A stretch of DNA of 64,000 bases from contig NZ_JAJAFU010000010.1 in the NCBI RefSeq assembly GCF_020480685.1, positions 1-64,000 of the forward strand. The letters are read 5' to 3'. This DNA is from Deferrivibrio essentukiensis (GTDB lineage: Bacteria > Chrysiogenota > Deferribacteres > Deferribacterales > Deferrivibrionaceae). Both the position numbers and the translations under genes were made by a program. How positions within the stretch are numbered: the first letter of the stretch is position 1; every line of letters starts with the position of its first letter. The notes under the pieces are model-generated. The model ran no database searches. It was given only the letters and a program-made list of their open reading frames with translations, and had not been told where the DNA came from. Positions 44,401 through 54,900 of the stretch are shown here, in pieces.

Positions 44401-44545
44401 TAGAGAGATTACCGTAATTGATTATAAAACAGGGGAAAAAGATTTAAGCCATGAGCTTCAGATGAGAAGGTATATGAAGATTTTTGATAACTGTAGAGGA
44501 ATAATTTACTATTCAGATACTGGGGAGATATTTGATGTCGTTTAA
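41483..44545 (+). CDS. addA: AddA-like helicase-nuclease (RecBCD-type repair)
   Basis: A UvrD-family helicase with a C-terminal RecB-type nuclease, about 1020 aa. Motif I QASAGSGKTYRLA, motif II YLIDEFQDTSKEQF, motif III IVGDKKQAIYGWRGGDY, motif V MTIHKSKGLE, motif VI MYVANTRARENLFV; nuclease GELFHLG and RLDRVVK followed by VIDYKTGEKDLSHELQMRRY. It resects double-strand breaks for RecA loading. The ATG at 41483 with GAGGTG is preferred over the GTG 6 nt earlier. It overlaps addB by 11 nt. Confidence 0.88.
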   Translation: MLKPSLCTQASAGSGKTYRLASRYIHLLKLIFKGNIKDNFPEILNPDSIGSIVALTFTNKAAAEMKDRIILFLKKLADIYPDKDFDKNSFGIKENEAANLLVDIIKNYGDFNVTTLDSFMNKILKAFAIEKKIMPDYEVFFESDEIFELAFGDVVSNPDNFIQLLDFLIKLLDLGQSGVNPEKIIFDGLSKYKDIDIPENLLLFENLCEKLEFDNKNFAEIQSEIETNLLENFRYFQELFSEHADIFNKTNIKKFKKSDINEMIQQLGRYEEILTEGSLVSLYKGGGFLDEAKEKEFISRLTESVDLLKKYMLLKSSFETDVVARQLKRLRDKEEEIKHISNIVDGQKVAKDVSEILSENDISYAFLKLGEKISHYLIDEFQDTSKEQFDAIFPLIENAVSEGGTLFIVGDKKQAIYGWRGGDYTIFDEALKSDSLRLEEEFTDTNYRSAKNIVNFNNFTFNTSNLLNANLLGIFEDDLGKDFKILMMDAIEGIYGASEQKYKNENDGYLEIILQNVADNDESEDFYRDEFVDTLKKVINDYKVPPSDIMILLRKKGDIDLVVSWMREYFEELPFVTEDSMRVSSNFEIKKLLFIANVMTMPENQDFDKIFSELKVDKETFDNIKSEIAFLSPYEIFCKIISADILNYNDNKVYFERFLEEVLKISDKHKTLEDVLEYFNKKKDITISLNENIEAVKIMTIHKSKGLESHTVIIPFYDWKLYDKGKLKDAYHAVNIEEFTGEPDYLLIKLTKARDFLKDGRDKYFEKFKNEIVENLNLMYVANTRARENLFVIGQYKKDIQENRYGRQISASDLLHMILENSEYGCKSEKTCNERYIVGEMKKCSKIKYEEKPVEDDKVEINANFRGHLKIYEKETYLNFEKKERLKGELFHLGMSFLSKVDFEKDLKAMINDAYFRAVNLMRYSDEDVKPLMMKAVLDLRKYFEDIDAFWNEKEFVDRYGNIMRLDRVVKIGREITVIDYKTGEKDLSHELQMRRYMKIFDNCRGIIYYSDTGEIFDVV

Positions 44546-47357
44546 GCTTTACAAGGTTGATTTGAGTATAAATTTTGTAAATTTTATATCTAAAAGGCTA
44601 AAGGGATTGGCGAAAAATTATGGCAAAGTTGTATTTATCTCTGCCAATAAAAGACCTATCAGATTTGTAGAAAAAAGTATTGATATTGATACTTCTTTAA
44701 AAACGGAATTTTATACAATAGAAGAGTTTGCAAGGACAGTGGTGACAAACTATTCTGATAATTTGCCTATTTTCCACACAAAAATTGAAAGGGAAATATA
44801 TTTTCTCGATTTGATAAAAGGGGATGAAAATCTCAATAAAAGAATTGGGCTTGATGATGCAGGCCTTTTATCCTGGGCAAAGAGACTTTCAAGGCTATTT
44901 GATGAAATAGACAGGCAGCTTTTGGAAAACAAGATAAAAAATTTTCAGTATATAGAAGCTTTGCCTGAAGCTGTAAGTATCTTAGAAAATCTTAAAGATT
45001 TGTATGTGAAATACAGAAAAGAAAATGAAAATATTACCTATGGTGGTGACATTTTCAGGCGGGCTGCCAAACTTACGTCCGAAGAAAGTTTCAGACAAAA
45101 TTATACCGGGGCAATTTTTATCTTTACAGGGTTAGTTTACCTTTCAAACTCGGAAGTTGAAATAATTAAAAATATTGATGAGTTTGCAGATATAGATTTT
45201 TATGTGCAAACGGATTTGATGGATAGAGAAAGAGGGGTTGAGAGGTTTGAGACGTTTAAAGTGGTAGATAATCTTAGTAAAAGGCTTGGTAAATCAGTCA
45301 AAAACCTTGATATAGAAGAGATAAAGCCTGACTCTTATACCCCTTCAAAAATTCATTTCTTTCAGTTTACTGATACTCATAATGAAGCAAAAAAGGCTGT
45401 AACACTAATTGAAGATAAATATAAATCTTTTAAAAATAAATATGACAGCAGTAATTTGGCAGTAATCCTTCCGGATTCAAAAACCCTTTTCCCGTTGCTA
45501 TCTTATTTGGAAAATATAGAAGATTTGAGCCTTAATATATCTTTGGGTATGCCATTGAAAAGCACGGAAGTGGGGGTATTTGTAGAAACACTTTTTATGC
45601 TTTTGGTTGATATTAAAAGAAAGGAAAGCATAGGTGTAGCAAATTCTGCTGATTCCAAAACTCTATTGAGATTTTTAAATTCAAGCCTTCTATCCCTTTT
45701 TAAAGAGCAAATTATTAACGATATTAATTGGATTAAAAATGAAATTGTCAAAAGTGAGGCTTCTGTTTTTCAACTTGATTCAAATAGAGCTGTTTTTAAA
45801 AAACTTTTAGCCCCTTTTTTACAAACTAAAAATTTAATACAATTAGAAGAAGCATTTAAAAATCTATTTGATAACCTCGATGAAAGCAAATTGAGGCAGG
45901 AGACGGCAAAATTAAGTTTTCAAATTTTGCAGTACTTTTATTTTGAGGTAATAAATAATTTCAGATTGATTGACAAAGACAGATTTGGAGATTTGCCATT
46001 TTTTTATAAGCTGTTGAGTGAGATAATTAATGACATAATTATCCCATATGAGGGGCATCCGCTTCAGGGCATTCAGATAATGGGGATGCTTGAGGCGAGA
46101 CTATTGACTTTTGAAAATATCGTAATTACTGACGTTAATGAAGGTGTACTGCCTTCAGGTGATAAAATTGACCCCCTTTTGCCTGAATCGGTGAAGATAG
46201 AGCTTGGTCTTACCTCTTTTAAAGAAAAAGAGATGTTGATGAGATACAATTTTTTCAGGCTCATCTATTCTGCAAAAAATACCTATATCCTTTTTAAATC
46301 AGGGGCAACAGGGAGTGATAAATTTATCCGTAGCAGGTTTGTAGAGCAGCTTTTGCTGATTAAAGAGAAAAATGAAAAAAGGGAGATTAAAATTGATTCT
46401 GTGCCCTTTTCTATACCGAGATTGAATAAGATTGAAAATTACATACCAAAAGGGGAAGTAGAGTCAAAATTTATTGACAGTATAAAACATTTTTCACCTT
46501 CTGCATTAAATAGTTATATGAAATGCCCTTATTCTTATTATTTAAAATATATCAAGGCTGTGCCTGATAGGGTAAGGTTTGACAGAGATTTTGAGGCAGA
46601 TACCCTCGGCAGTATCGTTCATAAATATTTTGAGATACACTTTGGAAAAGTTTTAGGCAAAATCTTGGATGAAAAATTGCTTGATAATGTAGAGTATAAA
46701 ATTTTAGAAGATATAAAGAGGCTACCTGAATTTTTATATGAAGATAGGGACAATAGAATAAAAAACTTTTTAGGAAGGCTGACAGAGTTTCAAATTGAAG
46801 GGTTGAAGATTATATTGGAAAGAAGAGTAAAAGATTACTTTAAAAATATTAAAAGTGCTGGAGAAATATTTAAGATATTGGAGACAGAAAAGGATATTGT
46901 CAATTTTGGTTTAAAATTAAAGGGGAGAATTGACAGGGTGGATGAGCTTAGGGATGGAAGGATAAGAGTGATTGATTACAAGACAGGCTCAGGGAAAAAT
47001 ACCCCTTATACAAGAAAAGTGGCAAAATTAATTGAAATGTTTGATGATATTAAAGATATATATGATGATAAAAACCTTACCCTTGTGAGAGACAGTCTTA
47101 ACTCAGCACAGTTGCCATGCTATATTTTACTTGCAAGGGAATGTTACGAAAAAGATATTATTTCTGAAATTCATTATATCGGGAAGAAAGATAGGGATTT
47201 TAGAGAAGTGCTGACAGATGAAAATATTGATGATTATAAAAAATTAATAGATTATATAATGAGCCATATGAAAATGACAGATAAGATTTATGCCCTGCCA
47301 AAAGAAGATATTTGTAAATTTTGTGAGTATGAGAGTTTTTGTAAATTTAGTGTATAG
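44535..47357 (+). CDS. addB: AddB-like nuclease subunit with iron-sulfur cluster
   Basis: The partner of AddA, about 940 aa. The N-terminal two thirds is a degenerate helicase scaffold. The C-terminal nuclease begins with HFSPSALNSYMKCPYSYYLK (first cluster Cys), then TLGSIVHKYFE, LKGRIDRVDEL and IRVIDYKTGSGK. The end CKFCEYESFCKF supplies the other three Cys of the AddB [4Fe-4S] staple. GGGGAGATATTT precedes the ATG at 44535. Both AddAB nuclease sites look complete. Confidence 0.87.
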   Translation: MSFKLYKVDLSINFVNFISKRLKGLAKNYGKVVFISANKRPIRFVEKSIDIDTSLKTEFYTIEEFARTVVTNYSDNLPIFHTKIEREIYFLDLIKGDENLNKRIGLDDAGLLSWAKRLSRLFDEIDRQLLENKIKNFQYIEALPEAVSILENLKDLYVKYRKENENITYGGDIFRRAAKLTSEESFRQNYTGAIFIFTGLVYLSNSEVEIIKNIDEFADIDFYVQTDLMDRERGVERFETFKVVDNLSKRLGKSVKNLDIEEIKPDSYTPSKIHFFQFTDTHNEAKKAVTLIEDKYKSFKNKYDSSNLAVILPDSKTLFPLLSYLENIEDLSLNISLGMPLKSTEVGVFVETLFMLLVDIKRKESIGVANSADSKTLLRFLNSSLLSLFKEQIINDINWIKNEIVKSEASVFQLDSNRAVFKKLLAPFLQTKNLIQLEEAFKNLFDNLDESKLRQETAKLSFQILQYFYFEVINNFRLIDKDRFGDLPFFYKLLSEIINDIIIPYEGHPLQGIQIMGMLEARLLTFENIVITDVNEGVLPSGDKIDPLLPESVKIELGLTSFKEKEMLMRYNFFRLIYSAKNTYILFKSGATGSDKFIRSRFVEQLLLIKEKNEKREIKIDSVPFSIPRLNKIENYIPKGEVESKFIDSIKHFSPSALNSYMKCPYSYYLKYIKAVPDRVRFDRDFEADTLGSIVHKYFEIHFGKVLGKILDEKLLDNVEYKILEDIKRLPEFLYEDRDNRIKNFLGRLTEFQIEGLKIILERRVKDYFKNIKSAGEIFKILETEKDIVNFGLKLKGRIDRVDELRDGRIRVIDYKTGSGKNTPYTRKVAKLIEMFDDIKDIYDDKNLTLVRDSLNSAQLPCYILLARECYEKDIISEIHYIGKKDRDFREVLTDENIDDYKKLIDYIMSHMKMTDKIYALPKEDICKFCEYESFCKFSV

Positions 47358-47366
47358 GTGACAGTT

Positions 47367-48533
47367 ATGATTAATAATACTTTGATAAAAAAGATATTTG
47401 AGGCAGCATACATTCAGCGGTGGAATGACCATTTAAGGCCGTCTATGGGGTTTACAGAGCTTGATAAACAGGCTCATAAGGTAATTATTGCGTATGTTAT
47501 TGGCAAAATAGAAGAAGCTCTTGGTAACAATTTTAGTTGGTTAAAGCTGATTGAGGGCTCAGTTTTTGAAACATTGCAAAGGATAATTACTACTGACATT
47601 AAGCCGCCTATCTTTTATAAGCTAAAAAGTGTCCACGGAGAAAAATTTAATAGATGGATATATTCCGAAATAAAAGAAAAAAGCGGCATAGAAGATAATC
47701 TTTTTTTTGAAAATCTTGATAAATATCTGTTTGATGAAAGATATTGCTTTTTTGAGAAGAAGATTTTAAAGGCTGCCCACTATTTGGCAACTTATTGGGA
47801 ATTTAAAATAATTTATGATATGAACAAAAATTTATACGGTATAGAAAAGACAAGGGAAAATATCCTGTCAGAAATAGAAAATCACTATGACCTTGTTTCA
47901 GTAAAAGAGATAATGACAATCAGGGAGAATACGAGAAATTTTATCGACCTTGTAGGGCAATTAAGGTTTCAACAAAGATGGGCACATACTCCGCGAATGC
48001 CTGAAACAAGTGTGCTTGGACATATGTATATTGTTGCTGCACTTGGGTATTTTGATAACTTTCATTTGCAAATTTGCGACAGGCTCAAGTACAATTACTT
48101 TTTTGGCGGTATTTTTCATGATTTGCCCGAAGTGATGACAAGAGATATTATATCCCCTGTAAAAAGGGGGGTAGAGGGGCTTGATGAGCTTCTCAAGGAG
48201 ATTGAAATTCAGCAGATAAAGGAAAATGTGTTGCCGCTATTGCCTAAGACACTCCACTTAGAGATAGAATATTTTGTAAAAGATGAATTTGAATGCAAAT
48301 TTCAAGAAGGTGGAAAAACTAAATTTGTTAGCAAAGATGAGCTTTTTGAAAAATATAATGATGATAATTTTAATCCGGTAGACGGCAAAAAGATAAAGGA
48401 ATACGATATAATCGCCGCATATTTTGAAGCCCTTATCTCCATTGAAAATGGCATTAAACCTATCACCCTTTTGCAAGCAAAGGAAAATATGGAGAAAAAA
48501 TACAAATTTTTAAATATTTTTATCAATGAGTAA
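47367..48533 (+). CDS. HD-domain hydrolase, YfbR-like
   Basis: A protein of about 388 aa following addB. Metal-binding HD residues are visible in SVLGHMYIVAALGYFD and FFGGIFHDLPEVMTRDIISP (H...HD...E), as in YfbR-type 5'-deoxynucleotidases. The first 180 residues form another helical segment with KQAHKVIIAYVIGK, which may be a second, degenerate HD-like unit. I choose the ATG at 47367, with GGTGA upstream. Its presence behind addAB may link nucleotide hydrolysis to repair, but the substrate is not known. Confidence 0.75.
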   Translation: MINNTLIKKIFEAAYIQRWNDHLRPSMGFTELDKQAHKVIIAYVIGKIEEALGNNFSWLKLIEGSVFETLQRIITTDIKPPIFYKLKSVHGEKFNRWIYSEIKEKSGIEDNLFFENLDKYLFDERYCFFEKKILKAAHYLATYWEFKIIYDMNKNLYGIEKTRENILSEIENHYDLVSVKEIMTIRENTRNFIDLVGQLRFQQRWAHTPRMPETSVLGHMYIVAALGYFDNFHLQICDRLKYNYFFGGIFHDLPEVMTRDIISPVKRGVEGLDELLKEIEIQQIKENVLPLLPKTLHLEIEYFVKDEFECKFQEGGKTKFVSKDELFEKYNDDNFNPVDGKKIKEYDIIAAYFEALISIENGIKPITLLQAKENMEKKYKFLNIFINE

Positions 48534-48601
48534 TATTTTATTATTAATTTACAGCCTGTAAAAATACGTTAACAGTATCCGCAGATGTAAGCAGAATATA
48601 A

Positions 48602-50002
48602 TTATTCAAAAGTGGTAAAGCTAAATATCGCCTCACTGGTTTCGATATTCTTACTTACGTTTTTAAAGCTCAGCCCCCTTGTTTTGCCCACATTAATGAT
48701 AGGTTCATTTTCAAGAACACAATACCCATCCTTGTTTGTATGGCAAGAAGGAATATTTAATTCGCATTTTCCGTCATTACCCAATGTTGTCGCAAAAAGC
48801 TGCAATACTTCTCTGCCATAGGGTGGGGCAATTTCTATATTTTCCGCAACTACGTAATTCGTATTGACAAGTTCGCCGGCTATCTTCCCTTTAAATTCAT
48901 CTCCATAAACACCTATCGGCAACAGGTAGCTGAATTTTTCATTTTTGTTGAATACGTGTCCTACAATATAATAGCAAATGGGCTGATTTGTATTTATAAC
49001 AAGGTCGACTTTGTCTCCTGCATTCAGGTCGATACCTTCGCCTGTACCATACCCCTTAAACCCAATTTTTACCTTAAGGTTTGACCTTGTAACATTTCCG
49101 GTAAGTAGCGCGTAATCAAAATTTTGATATTGTGGCTGAAATTGTGCATTAATTATTTTTGAATCAAATATTAGGGAATAATTTTTTATGCTATTATAAT
49201 TTTTATTATAAAGATTCATGTGTAGCAATATCTTATTATTTATAACCTCGTAATTGCCCCTTAAAATAAATTCAGCATTTTCAGGGGTGCTGACCGAATC
49301 TGTTTTCTGTGCGAGCATTGTTTTTAATAATTTTGAAAATTCTGTAATCTCCTCTGACATTTTTGGTTTTACAGGAAAAATGTAAATTTTATTGAATGTC
49401 AGCTCTTTTGATATGATGCTGGCTACAGTGTCAAGGGAGTCAGGGGTTTGCTGAATTTTAACAAGTTGGTCTTTGATTTCACTTTCGGTAATATCAAGTA
49501 CAGGAAAATTAGAATGCCCGAGAATTATTGCAACGGTTTTGTATTTTTCAAGAAGCTTCAGGTTGCTTAATATTTTTAGCAAATAATCGTATTTTAAAGA
49601 TGAGTTATTTGTTTGCTCCGCCATAGTTTTTAATTTATTGGTTTCTACTGTAAGTTTTTCTATTTCATTAATGTAAGCACTCAAACTGTTTTCAGATGAA
49701 AGGATTGCAATCACCTTGTCCTCATCTTGATATTCAAACTTGATCCTCAACAGAGGGATTTCGGATGAAGTTTTGATAATACTTGTTGCTGCACTTGACT
49801 TAATTTCATTATTTAGGACTTTTTGGACTCTTTCAAAGTCACTTTTGATGTTTACAGAAATTTGCGTGGCAAGATCAGCAAGGGCTTCTTTTTTGGCAAT
49901 TTCCCTATCTTGCCCATAGCCTATTCCGAAAATCTCTTTATTCTCAGCCATTACATTTGTAAAGCTTATCAATAAAACAATTATGGCAAAGATTTTTTTC
50001 AT
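48602..50002 (-). CDS. Exported DUF4384 protein with LPP20-like N-terminal part
   Basis: A 466-aa exported protein: signal peptide IFAIIVLLISFTNVMA, then a LPP20-like module (GIGYGQDREIAKKEALADLA) and a middle region of unknown fold. The C-terminal DUF4384 domain runs from about 330 (LNAGDKVDLVINTNQPICYY, EKFSYLLPIG), a domain often found with CHAT or caspase-like proteases. Last gene of the four-gene CHAT operon, 24 nt after the DUF4139 gene. Its function is unknown; the domain pair suggests an envelope partner or substrate of the protease. Confidence 0.72.
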   Translation of the reverse strand: MKKIFAIIVLLISFTNVMAENKEIFGIGYGQDREIAKKEALADLATQISVNIKSDFERVQKVLNNEIKSSAATSIIKTSSEIPLLRIKFEYQDEDKVIAILSSENSLSAYINEIEKLTVETNKLKTMAEQTNNSSLKYDYLLKILSNLKLLEKYKTVAIILGHSNFPVLDITESEIKDQLVKIQQTPDSLDTVASIISKELTFNKIYIFPVKPKMSEEITEFSKLLKTMLAQKTDSVSTPENAEFILRGNYEVINNKILLHMNLYNKNYNSIKNYSLIFDSKIINAQFQPQYQNFDYALLTGNVTRSNLKVKIGFKGYGTGEGIDLNAGDKVDLVINTNQPICYYIVGHVFNKNEKFSYLLPIGVYGDEFKGKIAGELVNTNYVVAENIEIAPPYGREVLQLFATTLGNDGKCELNIPSCHTNKDGYCVLENEPIINVGKTRGLSFKNVSKNIETSEAIFSFTTFE

Positions 50003-50026
50003 ACTTAATCCTCTTATAATGTTAGA

Positions 50027-51628
50027 TTACTCTATTCCACTTATTTTAAGCTCTTTAGGATATTCTATGTCAAATTTCAAGTTAAGTTTTCGGTTTGATT
50101 TGGCAGGTATATTGACTTGCCAAATTATTATTCCGTCTTTTGAAATGGCTGCATCTTTATCAGTAGGTGTTTCCAAATGTGTTTTTATCTGTTCATTCAA
50201 TGATATAGGGTAGCTGTCTTTTACCTCGATTCCTACTTCTTTTGATTTGCCGTTTTGGATATCTATCTCATACTCAAAGAATATCTTTTCAGATTTTGAA
50301 ACGATTCCTGAATATTCGGTAAATTTTTTAAGTCTTTTTCGTTCAACTTTTAAAGATTCATCCACTCCCAAAGGGAGCTGAATCTGTTCGGCAGGAGCTT
50401 TTGTGCTCGACAAATTTTGAGTATTTAAAAATTTCCCGTCTACGAAAATGTTAACTTTGCCGGCAAAAAGCGGGAATTCAAATGGGTTGTTGAAGAGCCC
50501 TGTAAGAAATACATATGGTGACTTTTTAGGTATCGCGACATATTTTATTAGCTTTTCCTTTAAGTTGTTTTTTGTAATTTTTTTAGAAGCTATAAATACT
50601 TTATGAGGCTGATTATCTGAAGGCACAGTAACAGTATCTCTTAATATAAAGCTAAAAGATATGCCCTCTTCCTTAACAGCAGGTTCATTTGAGTCAACAC
50701 CAGCCAACTTATCCTCAATTTCTTCAGGTATCAAGGCTTTGGATGCCCTCATCTCCTTGTAAAAAACCGGTTGGGAAGGTTTGTAAATATCCACATACCA
50801 TGGTGATACATCCGAAAATTTGGCTGATACGGATTTGGCAGTGGAAATTTCCATAGTCACATTTTCCCAATTCTCTCCAGTGCTTTGCGTGATATTTGTA
50901 TAGATATCAAAAGTTATTGAATCGTTGGAAGTATCTACATCAGCATTGTAAAGAGGGCTCCAACCTGCACCGTTTACAAGATAGCTTAATTCTATTTTTG
51001 ATTCCGCAGTTTTAAAACCTTTTACCGTGAGAATAATGTTTTTTGATTCCTTATTTTGACCTCCGATGTTTGAAAGCTCATTTTTCAGTTTGTCTTTTTC
51101 TTCATTAAGAGTAGAGATTTCAGTTTCAATTTTAGCCAAATCTTTGTAGGATTTTTTCAGGCTGTTTTCCAGGAAGTTAGAGTAATTTTGTAGTTCGGCA
51201 GCAGTTAATTTTAAGCTTGCTGAAAGAGGGTTGGACTTGCCGATAATATCAATAAAATTTTCTGTAGCCTTTTTTTCATGTCCGAGCATTTTTATTTTGT
51301 TTTCTACCTCTTTTATTTGTTGCAAAAGCAGATTTATTTTTTCTTCATTTGCAGCTGAAGTATAGCTTTTTTCAACCTTTACATCTACTATTTTGCCAAT
51401 ATTTTTGTCGATAGAAGCCTGAATTGTATTATCTATGACGTTTGTAGTTAATCCTTTTATAATGAATAAGTTTTCCCCTTTTGTTATGTTTATCTTTCCG
51501 CTTCTGTTAATAAGTGCCGAATCTATAAATACCGTGACCTTTTCAATTTTTGTATTTGTTTCTGGGTAAGAATAGCCAAACCCACAAATAATAAAGATGA
51601 TGAGCAACGCAAGCAGAATTCTTTTCAT
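50027..51628 (-). CDS. DUF4139 protein (MuiA family)
   Basis: A 533-aa exported protein with signal peptide LLALLIIFIICGFGYS. The N-terminal DUF4140-like domain (VTVFIDSALINRSGKI) is followed by a long coiled coil (about 85-190) and a C-terminal DUF4139 beta domain (SYLVNGAGWSPLYNADV, EYEIDIQNGKSKEVGIEV). Members are called mucoidy inhibitor-like in some genomes, but no biochemical activity is established. It lies 11 nt after the membrane-protein gene in the CHAT operon. Confidence 0.8.
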   Translation of the reverse strand: MKRILLALLIIFIICGFGYSYPETNTKIEKVTVFIDSALINRSGKINITKGENLFIIKGLTTNVIDNTIQASIDKNIGKIVDVKVEKSYTSAANEEKINLLLQQIKEVENKIKMLGHEKKATENFIDIIGKSNPLSASLKLTAAELQNYSNFLENSLKKSYKDLAKIETEISTLNEEKDKLKNELSNIGGQNKESKNIILTVKGFKTAESKIELSYLVNGAGWSPLYNADVDTSNDSITFDIYTNITQSTGENWENVTMEISTAKSVSAKFSDVSPWYVDIYKPSQPVFYKEMRASKALIPEEIEDKLAGVDSNEPAVKEEGISFSFILRDTVTVPSDNQPHKVFIASKKITKNNLKEKLIKYVAIPKKSPYVFLTGLFNNPFEFPLFAGKVNIFVDGKFLNTQNLSSTKAPAEQIQLPLGVDESLKVERKRLKKFTEYSGIVSKSEKIFFEYEIDIQNGKSKEVGIEVKDSYPISLNEQIKTHLETPTDKDAAISKDGIIIWQVNIPAKSNRKLNLKFDIEYPKELKISGIE

Positions 51629-51639
51629 TACAGCCCCCT

Positions 51640-51987
51640 TTATTTTAACTTTTTATTTTTGCCTATCAGAAAATATGAAATTCCAAAAATAATAGAAATC
51701 AGTCCAACTAAGAGCTCAAATTTAGAGTTTATTGGAAATATTTCTTTAACAGTAATACCAATAATGCCAATTATCACTGAAATTAATAAAATAATCACCC
51801 ATACCACTTTTTCACTTCCATTAAATTTTCCGCTTATTACATCTATAAATGCCAAAACAGACACTAATATTCCTATGCCTGCAGGCCCTGCATCAACGCT
51901 TGCAAGTAGTATCCATAAAATTATAACAACTAAAGAAATACCTATTATTTTAAAATAAGTTCTGTTCTTATCGTTTGATATACTCAT
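51640..51987 (-). CDS. Small four-helix membrane protein
   Basis: About 115 aa, starting at the ATG at 51987 (GAGGGATAAAA upstream); an upstream in-frame start would overlap the CHAT gene and has no ribosome site. Four hydrophobic helices (IIGISLVVIILWILLAS, IGILVSVLAFIDVI, VVWVIILLISVIIGIIGI and LLVGLISIIFGISYFL) span the protein, with a Lys-rich cytoplasmic tail. It is between the CHAT protease and DUF4139 genes. I do not recognise the family. Confidence 0.65.
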   Translation of the reverse strand: MSISNDKNRTYFKIIGISLVVIILWILLASVDAGPAGIGILVSVLAFIDVISGKFNGSEKVVWVIILLISVIIGIIGITVKEIFPINSKFELLVGLISIIFGISYFLIGKNKKLK

Positions 51988-51989
51988 TT

Positions 51990-54900
51990 TTATCCCTCGC
52001 CGTGTAATATAAAGACAGCCCAATAAAACGGGTTATGGTATTTAGATTTTATATAGTTTTTTGCAAGTTTTACTGACTCGGTTTTACTCTTGCCAGATTT
52101 AAGGTTAGTATAAAGTTCTTCCATATATTCCACTGCTGGCTCAGAGGCTACTTCCCAAAGGCTAACCAAAACCGAATTTGCTCCAGCTTGCTGAAATGCT
52201 CTTGCAAAATTGGCGACACCTTCCCCCTCTATCTCTTTTCCTACTCCTGTGACGCAAGCTGATAATACCACAAGGTCTGCATTGATTTTCATCTTTGAAA
52301 CTTCGCTCAGTGTTAAAAAACCATCATCATTTTTATTTTCCACTTGACCAAGCAGTATAAATGGCTCTTTTATCCCTTGAATCATTCCAGGCAGTGATGC
52401 GTGAGTTGCAAAATGAAGGTATTTATAATCCTCTGGTCTTATTAATTTAAAATTGGTTTCATTTGCTTCCACCCCAAAAAGAATGTCCGGTGGCTCTGGC
52501 TTAGTCCCCATTATTTTCGCGATCTTTTTTATTTCAGTTTCGGTTTCAGGTAAAAGGGGAAATTCTATCTTATTATTTTCACTTTTTGTCGTTGCTCCCC
52601 ATTTTACATTTATTGCAAGTGCTCTAAATGCATATTTACTTTTATCGTTTAATGTGTAGTTTTTTAAAGTCTTTCCCTCTTTCCATGCTATATATCTTTG
52701 ATCGTCAGCAGTAAAAACAGGGTTGCCGATAGCAAAAAGTAATTTTTTGGGATTTTTCTTTTGAAACATTCTATTTAATGCAAGTATTGTGGCAGATTGG
52801 TAATAAGATATATTGTACCTGTCATTTACAAATATAGACGTTTCTATATTATTTCCTTTTTGAATAATTAATGATTCAAATGGCAAAACACCAAGTATCC
52901 CATCAGGTACTATAATTACTTTTGTATTTTCATCTACATTTTCCAAAGCTTCGGAAAGTAGTAATTTGTAGAGATTTTGTGCAGCTTCAATAGAAAACAT
53001 TTCCGGCTTTTTAAGTGTCATTGGCGAAAGAAATGCTTTTATGTCTTCTTCAAGTTGTTTTTTACTTACAGGTAGTTTTATGATTTTTTTTATCCCGCCT
53101 TTGGCAACAAGAAACAGATATGTAGCATCATTTGTTACAGAGTATTCCAATAATAACTCATTCTCTTTTAAAGGGAGTTTTTCTGCAGTTACAGGTAAAG
53201 GGTAATTGATTGCAGCATATCGGGGATATCTTTCTCTTAAAATTGCTATTAAACTATCAAGTTCTTTTTTCAATCCTTCTTTTTTTGCTATGAGTTCTTT
53301 TGTCTTTTGTTCACCAGATTTATAAGAATTTATAAGCTCTGTTTCAATTGAAGAAAGGTTATTCAAAATTTTATTTTCTGTAGTTCTTAGATTAGATGGG
53401 ATTTCCGACATATCATTATTTTTATTTGATGTAGACATTGCTTCAAGCAATGTCCTTGCTTTTGTCATTTCAGAAAAGTAAAATGCTGCTGCTTCGGGTG
53501 AATTGCCAAACTGTAAAAAATCATATGCACTTCTTCTTGCCTTGAGTAGCTCTGAGTATGCTTGGGACTGCGATGTTACATTTTTTACACCGGGGACAAG
53601 ATATTCGCTGTTTTTGTGCATTTCATAAAATACTGCTATAATCTCTCGATAAGGTCTTAATCTGTTGTAATAATTTCCCCCGGCAAAAAATTGCTCTTTG
53701 CTGTTTATCAAGTGTCTGTTGTCTTCAATCGAATTAATAGCAGTCATAAAATTTATGGCGGCTTCTTGCAAAAGCCCTTTTTCTTTCAATATTAATCCCT
53801 TTTGTGTATAATATTCCATATGTCTGGTGGGGGTGTCTTTCCATGTAGGCGGAATTTCATTTAATATTGCTAAAGCTCTATCTAATTCTCCGGTTAGAAT
53901 ATATGTTTCGACAAGGCCTGAGTTTATTAATCTGTTTGGTTTTATTTTACTTTCAAGATTTTTTCTTTCACTAAATACTTTTTCGGCTTCTCTATATTTT
54001 TTTTGTTTTAGCAATACTGCTCCTATATTATTTAACCTTGTTTCAATTAAGTGAGGATTATTGAGCTTTTTATCAATATCAAGAGCTTGTTTAAGGTATT
54101 CAAGCGCCTTTTCATAATTTCCAATTTTGAAATATGCCATCCCTATATTGTTTAAGAGGTAAGTTAATGAGTAAGGCCTGTCGAGCTTATTTTCAATTTC
54201 AAATGCTTTGTTGTAATATTGAAATGCATAATCGATATTGCCGAGACTGCTTTCTATGTGGCCTAAGTTATTTAGAATAGTTGCTTTAGTGGGGTTATCG
54301 TTTTGTTTATTAGCAAGTTCGAGAGATTCAAGATACAGGGTTTTTGCGTTTTCGTATCTGTTAAGATCCATGTATAATGTGCCAAAGCTGTTAAGGCTTA
54401 TCCCCAATTCTTTTGAGATGTGATTTTTCCTTTGAATATTTATTGCTTCTTCGTAGTATTTCATGGCATTTTCATAATTGTAGATGTCTGCGTAGGCATC
54501 CGCTAATTGTCTTGTAACAATTGAAATAGCTTCAGGGTCGTTTACTTTTTCAGCAACTTTTAAAGATTCCTTGAAATAAGATATTGCTTTTTCAAGCTGG
54601 CCCATTTTTGAATATGTTATTCCCAATTGATTTAGGTTGGCCCCGATGGAAAATTCATCGCCGAGTTCCTTGTATAATATGTTGGATTTATTAAAAGAAT
54701 CTATTGCTGATTCAAATTTACCTAACATTCTTTCTGTTTTTCCGAGTTCGTGTAGTGTGATTGACAGACTGCTCTTATCATTGTCTTTTTCGTATATTTT
54801 TTTACAATAGTTAAGGTATTCGTAAGCTTTTGGTATATTTATGCCAAGGCGATTGTAAATAGAAGCAGTGAGAAAATATCCTGTTGCAATCCAGCCCTCA